Shown here in pieces: positions 1 through 11,000 of a stretch of DNA of 64,000 nucleotides. The DNA is from Brugia malayi. Lineage: Eukaryota; Nematoda; Chromadorea; Rhabditida; Onchocercidae. A program made the position numbers and the translations under genes. The notes below the pieces were generated by a model. That model worked only from the letters and a program-made list of their open reading frames with translations, was not told the origin of the DNA and did not search any database. The DNA lies in NCBI RefSeq assembly GCF_000002995.4, contig NW_025062478.1, positions 7,974,001-8,038,000 of the forward strand, read 5' to 3'. How positions within the stretch are numbered: position 1 is the stretch's first letter; each line of letters starts with the position of its first letter.

Positions 1-147
1 CATATGTCTATTTTTACGAAACTTGTTAGAAAAAATGTTCGTAGAGAGGGACATTTTTTAAAATTTTTTCAAAACGGAGAATAATAGATCCAACTGAAAT
101 ATGGAAAAAAAAATAAGAAAATAATATATTAATGCTCTATGACTCAC

Positions 148-3100
148 CAATCACTGCATGCTTCACTTTTCCACTTCGTTTTTGCAGATGGTGACAAATC
201 TTCTGCAGTATTGCTAATCTCTCGCAATAAATTCAACTCTTGTACAGTTTTTAGTTTTTTCGTTTTGTTGGTTATGCCCGAACGGTCATATCTGGTAGTC
301 ACTAAAAAAATTACATCTCATATTTATGCCAGTCTCAATCAGGAAAGCTATACGTACTGACTTTTCAAATCCTTATAATTTAAAATCTTATCAAAAATTT
401 ATTATTTAGATAAGATTAGAAACAGGAAATAAATTTCAAATTTTATTTTAGATTTAATGACATCATTGTTATCATAGCAATATGTAATGTAAAGAGTGAA
501 TGTTTTTTTAATTAAAGAATTTTTGATAAAAGTAAGTAAAATTTAAATTAATTTCAGACATGCATTTCAATGAAAGAATATAAACAGGAAAGGGTAAAAG
601 ATATGATTTACTCATGTAACCACTTTTTCATGCAACCATGATTGAATGAAAAAGAAGATTGATACCAACCATTTTTCATTTGGTTATGACCATTAGCATT
701 AGAATCATCAGCTGATCTTTCACACCTTCTTAAAGAACGTTCTATTTGTTCTAAAACAACATTATATCATTAGTAAACATAGACAATCCTTTTATTACTC
801 TCGTATTTTCGGTTTGTGACAAAAACTAACAGAATCATTCAAAAATAAAACTGAAATCAAAAATTTCGATCACATTCTTTTACTCTGATTTATTTCTGCC
901 TATTCATAAGAAATTTCTAAAACTTCTAAAAGCATAAAAAAATCCCTGTTTTTCAATAACTAATAGCAGCAGCGACAATTCTCCAAATGTAAAAATAGAG
1001 ACACTTACTGAAGCCTAAAAACCTAACATCAAATATGTAAATAAACCATCTGTTTCAGGTCGTTTTCCTACAATCACTTCGGGAAAATTCAGTTTCAGAC
1101 GAGGTCGTGTTTTAGCTTGTAATAAGGCTTCAACGAGTGCGTCATCATTGTCAAAATTTTCCTTCTGCAAAAAATATTTTATAATATCTTTTTTATTCAT
1201 AACATCAATAGAATTAAAGCAATCTTCATTTGAACAGCAACCTCAAGAACTCTGTCGATAGCAGAACTGCTTAACGATGGTTCTTCCGTGACCATGGACA
1301 TTCTGCGTGCCATTGGGAAAGGACCACTGAATTTCAAATTCGTTCCTCGGATCGATTGAGGCGAAGTTGCTTCCGGATAAATTGATGAGATGCAATTTAT
1401 ACTTAAAGCTCGAAGCGAAGTTTCTGCTGCTGAAATTGCTCATATTCCTTTCAATATTGTAAAACTTGTTTTCAATAAATCGAAAAAAAAAATATTTTCT
1501 AATCCACGCTTCTCATTTCTAGTAATTTGGGAAACCTTAAAAACCCTTAAAGAAAAGGAAAACACATGCAAGACTTACATTTAGGAGTAGACATTTTGGG
1601 TCCGCCAAAATTCTGTTTTGGTTCATTCTTTCTCTTCAAACGTCGCATGTGCGAGGAAATACCCGGTGGTGTGCTTTTAATATCCTGATTTGTTTCTTTT
1701 CGAGGCAATGTGGTGGGTATTAAATGAGAATCTGTCATGTCTTTGAATAAAAAAGTTTATTAGTTGACTCACATTTTTTCATTTTTGCAAAAACAATGAT
1801 AGTGAATAATTACTCCCAACATAAAACTCTTAAAAACATGCAAATCAATTATTTTTTCGTATGTAACTAGTTCGGCAGCAGTTTCAGCTACCATTTGATG
1901 AAAATTAATTCAATGGGAAGGACAGAGACCCATGTTCTCCTATCCCCGTAGCGTCAGACATATTTTCTGTGTTCATGAAAAAGTTAAAATGTACAAAACA
2001 TAGGGAATTAGATGAGAGTTACGCAGCTACTACATTTACAGCTGCTATGTTGCTAAAGCTATGAATTCAGAACTTACAATAAAAATTTCACTAAGTCTAA
2101 CAAAAAAAGAAACTGTTTTAATGACTAAATATTCATAGATTTCAACTTATAAGGGAAACATACTGAAAGCAGCAAGTTCACTGACGCAGATTTTTGGTGA
2201 TGGTGGGAGTGAAGAATGAATGGATGGCTCCCAACTATTCTCTTTCTCCAGGCATGGCCTGTCGACACCAAAACCATCATGTACCAACTGTTGCTGCTGC
2301 TTACAAAATGATTCCTGATCATGTTGCAGCATGTTAAGAGCTGAAAAAAAAATAATGAAAGTGAATTACTGGAACAGAAAAACAGTGAGTGGTAAAACTG
2401 AGAAAGTGTAGGTATCATTCTTAAAGTAGTGATGAACATTTCGATGAATTATGTCAGTAAGAATAAATATATGATCGAGTTTCACCTATTTACATGAATT
2501 TTAAATCTAACTTAACTGTTTCCTTCCCAATAGACTTAGAACAAAAAAATTGCGAATTCTTACATAATTCTGAAATTTCAGAGTGATAAACTATAAAAAC
2601 AATTAGAGAAATGACAGCTTCCTAATAATGTTTCTAAAATAATATCTATTAACAAAAAAGTGGGCAAATTATATACAGAAGTTTGTAATCAAGGTAATAA
2701 TATTTGCCTTCTCGTCCTCTTTTAAACAATGGACTTCTCTCCACTACATCCTCATTTTCACCACTTAATTTTTCTCTTAAGCCAGGTCCGAAGATTGAGT
2801 CAACATACGTAGTTTTTCGTGCACCAATTTCATTTCCTTAAAGCACTTAATAATAAAAGGATATGTTATCCAGATATAAAATAACATGAAAATAAAACTA
2901 AAACTGACTTCTGCCAGTTCTCAGAAAAATTGACAGGATAAACTGATACATCGAAAGACCCTCCAAAGAAATATTTACAAATAATAACCTTCTGCTACAA
3001 TATTTGATTCTTCCGCTATAGTAGACAGCCTCAGTGGCGAATGATTTGTAATCGTTATTTCATCTAATTTTTCATGCTCGACGATTCCGGGGTCTGAAAT

Positions 3101-3495
3101 ACAAATTATTAAAAAGACTTGCTGTAACCATAAATATTGGGCGACAGAAAAAAAAAATAGTAAAAACATTGAAGCCTGCATGAAAAAAGGAAGATTTTTA
3201 GAACACCGTTATTGAACTTTAACGATGATAACTACAAATTACGTACTATAACACTTACGATTAAGGTATTATTTTCAATCGATCTTAAACATAATTCAGT
3301 AATATTATAAGAACCTGAGTTATAAAATCATGCCATCAATTTACATCATATTTAATCAGCTTGAAAAATAAATTTAATATACAACTGACCATCAATGTAA
3401 AGATCGTCTTCGTAGGCGGATAACTTTTCGTCCATTTCCGACTCAACATCATCGAAACGATCCTCCTGTATCTCCCATGAGAAAGAATTCATCAT
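148..3495 (-). CDS. Unrecognised acidic/serine-rich protein, 8 exons, possibly continuing past the left edge
   Basis: I do not recognise this protein. Eight minus-strand exons join in one open frame: 3495-3390, 3093-2989, 2836-2708, 2340-2164, 1740-1579, 1429-1242, 1164-1023 and 301-148, about 387 residues. All intron phases match. The start is a double Met (MMNSFSWEIQED) at 3495, followed by an acidic stretch (DDVESEMDEK), a Gln run (KQQQQL), a basic segment (HMRRLKRKNEPK), a Ser-rich region and the motif DDALVEALLQAKTRPRLKL. No membrane segment or enzyme motif is visible. It looks like a soluble, partly disordered scaffold or nuclear protein; that is inference. The last exon ends either at an in-frame TGA (144-146) or at a strong GTGAGT donor leading out of the window. 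The third intron (2707-2341) needs a GC donor. Confidence 0.7.
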
Positions 3496-4007
3496 TTAAA
3501 AATTATCACCTGAGTGACTGTACTATCAATGGTGGAATTAAACGGGTCGGCAAGAAATAATACACAAAATCCCAGGAAAAGTTAGTGCTGCAATAAAAAG
3601 AATCAGAACTTCCTGCATAAAATATTTGAATTTAAATTCATGCAACGAAATATGCAAATGTTTGGGACATGAAGTGCTGGGAATGAAGGAATGTTTAACA
3701 TTTAGATGTAAAACATGGAGACTCATGACCACAAAATGAATTGGTCTTTTGCCTAAACAATTCGACACTATCAAGATTTTATGCGCACGGTAAATGTAGA
3801 AATGTCTGTTGAATCAAGTTTCATTGAACAAAATTATCAATGTCAAATATCCTTGATTAAGCAAGTTATATTACAAAGCGTTTCTGTACGAACTCATCAA
3901 AAAGCTTTTATAAAATGAAAAAATTTAATAACAGAGCGTATATGCACAGGAAAGATTTGCACAACGCATACAACACTATCTGTCACTCCACGTCGTGAAA
4001 AAGGCGA

Positions 4008-4111
4008 AAAAATTTGGAACGCTTCACGAATTTGCGTGTCATCCTTGCGCAGGGGCCATGCTAATCTTCTCTGTATTGTTCCAATTTTAGTATATGTTCA
4101 TCGGAATGAAC
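4008..4111 (-). ncRNA. U6: U6 spliceosomal snRNA
   Basis: Read on the minus strand this is a full-length U6 snRNA, about 104 nt. It has a 5' stem-loop (GTTCAT-tcc-GATGAAC), the invariant ATACTAAAATTGGAAC and ACAGAGA boxes, GATTAGCATGGCCCC, the conserved TGACACGCAAATTCGTG intramolecular stem-loop region and a 3' run of Ts. U6 pairs with U4 and U2 and forms the spliceosome's catalytic core. The terminal T run serves as the RNA polymerase III stop. The central part is identical to the widely conserved U6 sequence; only the 5' hairpin differs. It could be one of several genomic copies, but nothing marks it as a pseudogene. Confidence 0.97.
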
Positions 4112-4131
4112 AGACCAGCCTCATGTGTTTC

Positions 4132-4137
4132 CTTATA
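4132..4137 (-). promoter_or_regulatory. TATA-like box of the U6 gene
   Basis: The minus strand reads TATAAG about 21-26 bases upstream of the U6 5' end, the spacing of the TATA element in RNA polymerase III snRNA promoters. I could not identify a proximal sequence element with confidence. Confidence 0.5.
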
Positions 4138-4697
4138 CATTTACTATCCATCGATTTGCATTCAATTTAGAGTGGGTTGGATAGAAGAAATGCGGAAAAT
4201 AGTACTAATAACAGGAGTGCACAGCATAACAAAGATTGGTCTTTCTTTGTTAAAGAATTACTAACGGTGTGGTTGATTTCTGAAAAAATGCCCTCTGGTT
4301 TTCACGTAAAACACGTAAGTTATAAATATCTCATGCAATTTATAAGTTGTTTCGTAAAGTTTTTTGCAGAAACCATGCATAAAATTAGATTGTGAAATGT
4401 CCCATGCAGTTGGCAAGTCATTTCGTGAAATGTTCCGCTGAATTGTGGTTTGGTTCGTAACAGTGCATCTTATTCGGTACAGTTTCTCGGGTAGTTGTGT
4501 CGGGAATTGCTTTTGAGAGGATTTAGCGAGATAATTTACTCATTTCGTTATATATTCGGTATGTAAAAGGCCTCATTTTGCGTCGTCTTTTACATGAGAA
4601 GCACTTCATGTAGCAGGTGGTAGTAGTTGCATTTGAGCAGTATTTTTTTGGAGGTCGATCTGCTGCTAACTTAATAAATCAACTACTTATATAGCAT

Positions 4698-7264
4698 ATG
4701 CGCTTAAAATCAGTGTATCTTTCGCGTTTGTGTAAACGGAGCTTCATTTGTTCTCGGCTAGCAAGAACAAGCAGACTGCGGTCTACCCCACCGCAAAATT
4801 TTGAACTTGATGGCAAGTTTTTTAACTTCTGATTTTAAGGTTTTTTCTTTTTTTTTTTTTTAACTTAATTTGCTGAATCGTATGGTTAGTGTATGTGAAT
4901 GGTCGGACTTATATGAAATGGAAAAAAAAATATTGAGCATTCAGCTATTATTTGAGAATAAATTTAATGTATTGTATTGTTTCCAGGAATTTCGTTATCT
5001 CCAGATGAAAAATGGAATTTATCACCTGCCGTTTTGCGAACATTACAGAGACGTTTGCTTTTCGAAGCTGATAATCCACTCTGTTTACTCAAACAACGCA
5101 TTGTCAATTTCATTTATGGAAAATATCAAGTGAAAGGTGGAGTTGCAGATATTCTAATAGTACAGTGATAAACATTGTTAAGTTCATATTGATTATTAAG
5201 GTCAACGGGGATTCTTTGCACATAAAACAGTAAAGAAGAAAACTAGCACAAAAACGAAGATAATTATAGGCAGTTTGACGATTAACTGATTTCTTATCAT
5301 CATGGAAAAGTTTAGGTGGAATGTCTCCGCAATTTGCAGTGATTGATAATCAACCACGAGTAGTTTCTATATTTGATAATTTTGATTCCTTGCTTGTACC
5401 TGCAAATCATGTCAGTCGGAGTATTCAGGACACTTATTACATCAATAAAGATTACTGCTTAAGAGCGCATACATCGGCGCATCAACATTCTTTGATTAGT
5501 CAAGGTTTGTCGTAATTCTTTTCAACCTTAGTAAATATGTGATCTTCCAAATTTTTATCAAGATAGTAGAAACATCCAAGTCTTGTTTATTTTAATCTTT
5601 CTATTGTGCTTTATGCGTTTCTTAATTTTTCCTGCACTTTAGTTGCTTCAACTTCATTCTTACAAAATTCATTTTTTTGTTGAAGCTCGACTGCAGATTA
5701 ATGATTTTTAGCTTTTAGGCCTGGATAACTTTCTTGTGATTGGTGATGTATACCGACGTGATGCAATTGACAGCCTCCATTTCCCTTGTTTTCACCAAAT
5801 AGAAGGCGTCCGTTTGTTTACCGCTGCTGAGCTATTTGACGGTTCACTGAAACGAGATCCGGTAATATGTTACGTTATTTGTTTAAAATTGTATTGTAGA
5901 CTTTTTATACATATACATAAATCGAAAATCAAAATCCTTATTTCTTTTTTGATTAAAGGCCTTTTATGTTCTGCCTGTCTCATAAAATATTGTTGTGAAG
6001 GAAAAATAAATACATCAGTGCAAAGAATTTCAGAAATCACTTTTTGCAAACGACAGAAGAACTTCAAAGAAGCAGGGACAACACACAAAAGATGTCGCAG
6101 AGTGCTTAATTAAGGACTTAAAGGTTTCAGTGGCTAGTAAAAATCATAAGGAGAATATTTGGTATTGTACCAGTTCATTTAATGAATTTTAATTCTGTAG
6201 TGAAAGCATGAAATTATGAGGCATATCTTGCTTCCTGTGCTTTATTCATAAGTATTTATGATGCATTTAAGGCAACTTTGGAGACTTTGTGTCACCACAT
6301 ATTCGGCATTAATTATGACATGAGGTGGGTCAATGCAGATTTCCCATTCACATATCCATCATTTGAACTTGAAGTTTATTACGAAAAAAGATGGATAGAG
6401 ATTCTCGGTTGTGGTATTATAGAGCAGGATCTTTTGAGAATGGCTGGCATTGTGGATAAAGTTGGTTGGGCATTTGGCCTGGGTCTTGAAAGACTTGCAA
6501 TGGTAAATCATAATCTTTTTTGTTAAATACTTTTTGTGATTGATAGTTATTTGTTGATTGTATTGTGTGGCACGCAATTCATTTTGATGAAGTGATTGGT
6601 TAATATACTGCTTTAGACTTTGGCAGAATGTTCTTATTTATTTCCTAATCTTTCTCTGAAAAGAATCGCGAAACCTTTAACTTCTGGTATATTTTTGCCT
6701 GGGATAATAAGTTTCGTTCTCTACAGATTTTATACGGGATTTCGGATATCCGACTATTTTGGAGCCGTGATTCGGGATTCTTGACACAGTTTGCTGGAAA
6801 ATCTCCCGATGAAAATTTCAAATATGTGCCCGTTAGTATTCATCCTCAAGTGCTCTATGATCTATCATTTTGGCTTCCAGAAGGTGTTGGTCCCAAAGAG
6901 ATGGCTGCTGAAACATGCGATTTAATACGTTCCGTAGGTGATCAACTTATTGAGCAGGTATGCTATATGGAAGTAATCTGATAAGTGTAGGAAAAACTGA
7001 TAACTCTATTGGTGATTTATTATTAACTTTTGTTTAGTACATTTTTCTACTTACATAAAAGTTTGATAGTTTCATATAAAAATTAACTCGCTTTAGGTCA
7101 AAATAACCGATACATTCGAACACCCAAGAACGAAAAAAACTAGTCAAACCTATCGTTTGGTATATCGAAGCCATGAAGAAGCTTTAACAAAAGAACAGGT
7201 GAATCAAGTTCATTTGAAAATCAGACAAAAAATGGTTGAAAATTATGGCGTTGTATTGCGATGA
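4698..7264 (+). CDS. FARS2: Mitochondrial phenylalanyl-tRNA synthetase, 8 exons, 438 aa
   Basis: Charges mitochondrial tRNA-Phe with phenylalanine; a single-chain class II synthetase of the organelle matrix. Exons: 4698-4812, 4987-5136, 5316-5504, 5719-5861, 6034-6123, 6272-6502, 6727-6957, 7097-7264; the sum is 1317 nt, in frame. Residues 1-30 form a basic, Ser/Arg-rich import presequence ([16 protein letters not shown]...). The catalytic core contains LRAHTSAHQ, the motif 2 region ([18 protein letters not shown]) and motif 3 [13 protein letters not shown] (about residues 294-306). The last ~95 residues are the anticodon-binding ferredoxin-like domain (FDX-ACB). Length and order match animal FARS2. 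Intron 1 uses a GC donor (gcaagt). A TATATAG acceptor-like site lies four bases before the ATG and could accept a spliced leader. Confidence 0.95.
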
Positions 7265-7327
7265 TGGCATTGACCTCTGTTCTAGAATATTTCAGGGAAA
7301 TACATTTCCTGGTGTTGCTATGCTGTA

Positions 7328-7333
7328 AATAAA
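7328..7333 (+). promoter_or_regulatory. Polyadenylation signal AATAAA of FARS2
   Basis: A canonical AATAAA lies 64 bases after the FARS2 stop codon. Confidence 0.6.
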
Positions 7334-8090
7334 GTATGACTATGCATTGATCTTTAAAACGTTTTTCTTTAACAGATGAACTATTTTGTTTTTAAATTAA
7401 CTAAATCAGAATGAGTCAATAAATTTTTGAAATAAATCAGTTGTATTATTTTAAAAAAAAAGGAAAAAACTAATGGAACAGCTTGTTCCTTGTAACACAA
7501 GTATGAAAAATCGAAGACAGAAGCATTTGGTTGAAATAGTACATGTAAAGAGAAATACTGATCTATTTTAGGTCAATAAATTTGATATTGCATTAATTTG
7601 GACTTTTGGCTATTGTTGTACTTTTTGCTTCTTACTATGATGCGTGGATTAATTGTTGTTGCTTCATATTAATAAAAATTAGTATCTCAATATATTACAT
7701 AATGGACTGATGTTGGATGCATACGTATTTGAAGGAGTGATGAAACAGAGGGCCAGAATTTTCGTAGTTTAATCGTAGTTTAATCATCCGACTGATGGAT
7801 TTAATTTTCTAATTAAGAACTTGAAGTTTGTTAAGATCATCGTTGTTGGAGAATTGGAATTTGTAGGCAAGGGACAGATATGTAGATAATTGGTAACCTT
7901 TATTATCTTGGAAGGTAGGGATAAACTGCTATGTTTATAATTATTCTTGTGGCTATGTAATTTTTCAATCTAAGTTTCGGATTATCTGGCTTCATAATGT
8001 GAGTAACTTAACTCGGTCACGACTGTATATGTTTCTTGCTTATTTTATCAGAATTTATTCACTTGCTACCATTTTTTATCAGATGTGGCG
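7334..8090. other. Intergenic DNA between FARS2 and VARS2-like gene
   Basis: AT-rich spacer without an open frame worth reporting. Just before the next gene lies a polypyrimidine tract plus CAG-type acceptor (ending 8082), followed at once by a four-codon upstream ORF (ATG TGG CGA TGA) whose stop overlaps the VARS2 start as ATGA. Confidence 0.6.
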
Positions 8091-11000
8091 ATGATTTATC
8101 CACGAAATATTTGTTCATATTTGAGAAAGTCTCCATATTGCTCTAGTAAACGTGCTTCAATTCAGAGCAGCAAGAGGTTATTAAGCCATTCTTATTCAGA
8201 TCGTATTTGCTGTTATTAGATCAACATATTTTACTGTATGAATGAACTCGATTATATCAGTATCTCTATTGCTGGTTCTCAGTTCCTATGTTTTTGATTT
8301 GGCACGAAATGATCATTTTAGAATTTTTTTCAAAAAACTGAAGAAATGACAGAAGTTTAATATATCAGGGGTTCTTCCTTCGACATAGATGCTGTAATAA
8401 AGAACCATGAAAAATGGATGGAATGTATGCAATTAACACGAGCAAGAGAATCAGATTCCGAAGTTTATCGGTAAGATTAATGCGTTGTTCCATTTGTATT
8501 GCATAATATTGATTTCATCAAATCTAAGTTAGTATGAGAGGTTTTTAAAATGTAATTTGAGGATGATTCTGCCGCCTCCAAATGTTACTGGGAATCTTCA
8601 TCTGGGCCACGCCTTGACTGTAACTGTGGAAGATGCCATGTGCCGATATCGACGTCTTCAGGGACAGCAAGTATGTAATATATCATGCGAATTAATTAGA
8701 TCGTGTTCATTTGAAATGAACATCTGTTAATTCGGTTTTGCAGATTCCGTTCACCTTATAATTTTCAGGTAATATGGTATCCTGGGTTTGATCATGCGGG
8801 GATCGCTACACAAGTAGTTGTTGAACGAGTGCTATGGAATGAAAAAAAAATGCGAAGGTATCAGATCACACAACATGATTTCCTGGAATTATGTCGACAA
8901 TGGAAGAATGAGTAAAATTTTCCAACGATTGTTTTATTGATATAGATCTGTAAGTTAAAGTGTTTATTTTCTTCATGAACTGAAGTTTGCCTACCAAAAC
9001 TTATATTCTGGATTGAATTTGACCATTATTTCATGTTTTAGGCGTGTGGTTGATATTTCAAAGCAATTGAAAGCTCTTGGTGCAACACTTGATTGGCATA
9101 ATACGTACTACACATTAGACGATGTAGGTGAGTTTTTTGTCTTTCATTTGATTCAGTAAAATTTTTTATATTGCTTGGATTACACCACTGCTGTTTTATT
9201 TGGTTGATTTTAGGTAGATATTGGAGAAAACAAGAAATGTTTGTTCAGCAACATTAACTGCAAATTTACATTATAGCATTAAATGATTATTAGATTATTT
9301 AGTAAAAGATTCACTGGAGTAATTTGAATTTGATTTCTATCAATAGCAAAGTCATTAAAGTCATATTCTGATGTTATTTTTGAAATCCTAAAAAAAAAAA
9401 AAAAAAAACGAAACAAACTCGACAATCACAACAAAATCTATTTAATAGAAATTTTGAAGCGACCAAAATATGAGTGACATATTTTTTTTCTTCTTGTAAT
9501 TTTTTTTTTTATAAATCTAGACCAAATTACAAGAAGAAGAGCGACTTTCTCTTAGTAACTCTCACTGTAAACTATTCATTTTACTACATGATAAATCTCA
9601 ACTTGTATGCTTATTAGCTTGCACTGCTGAGTCGACTAATAGGTAAAGTGTGATTTTGAAGCAAAGGAAGCCGAACATATAAACCAATATACTTTACATG
9701 TTACTGATTGCATGATGAAAGCATCATGCAATCAGTAACAATGTTTTTGGTCTTTGTTATTCCTACTTCTAAATAATTACAGTCGGAAAAAGTCACATGC
9801 AAATTTGATTTATAACTTTTGATTATTTTTTTAAGCTATTTTCTTATACTTTCTCCCTTATAGAGATTCTCTGAAGCAGTTACGATTGCATTTTGTCAAT
9901 TATACAATAATGGTTTAATATTTAATGATATGCGAATGGTCAACTGGTGTCCGACTTTAAGGAGTACTATTTCTGAGCAGGTATATTTCTGTGTCATTTC
10001 GCATCTGATCTGCAACTAGAGTAGGTTGACGTTATAAATGTCGGAAAAAATGACAATTAAAGAATGTTCTTATATGAAGATAAGACAAGTGGTGCTGTAT
10101 TATACATAAAGCGTATGTATAAATAAATATAATTCAGTAAAATTTTTAGGAGGTTGATATTGTAAATGTCGGGAAAAATGATTATTTCCTGCTGAATAAA
10201 TCTGGTTTAAAAGGGAAGTATGTTGAAGTAGGTGTTATGCATCGAATTCGTTATGAATTTTTGGGTGGAAACAGGTCTTATTTCATTTTATATTTCGACG
10301 AATTATTGTTTTATTCCTATAATTATTGTTTTTTAGAAGAATTTTATGGAACGAAATTGTGAAACTTTATAGCTATATCGGCCAATTACTATGTCAGCCT
10401 TTTCAGCTTATCCGGCAGTAATTATTTAGAAGTAGCAACAACAAGACCAGAAACATTGTTTGCTGACTGCGCATTAGCTGTTAATCCGAGTGATGAACGT
10501 TATGCGAAGTATATTGGCTTGCGCGTTCGACATCCTTTGCTTCCAGATCGTACCTTACCTGTTTTAGCCGACTCATTAGTGCAAGCTGATAAGGGTACAG
10601 GTTAGTAATTTTGAGATATATTTTATAGGAAATCGCTTTTTTTCTTTGTTTTTAAAGGCAAAACAATTACTATGAAAAAACCGCTGTTCTTGTTATCTTG
10701 TTTAAATTTATGAATTTGTTAGATATGTTGTGGTTATTTCAAGATTTTCGTTGACTGATTTTGCCATGTTTGTCGAGTTCATTTCCGTTTTTTCTAGGAG
10801 TTTTAAAAATAACACCGGCACATGATTTTACTGACTTTGCTATCGCTAGAAATCATGCAGATCAGCTATCGGATGAAGACTGCAGTCGATTTTGTATCGA
10901 TGAATCTGGTTGTCTCATAAATGCAGCCGATTTGAATGGAATAGATCGATTTGAAGCTAGGAATAAAGTAATTCTGTTTTTCATGGGACTCCTGCAAACC

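Noticed and set aside
4154..4161. ATGCAAAT octamer upstream of U6
   Set aside because: It lies at about -43 to -50, not where a distal octamer enhancer of snRNA genes would be; a single 8-mer in AT-rich DNA is weak evidence.
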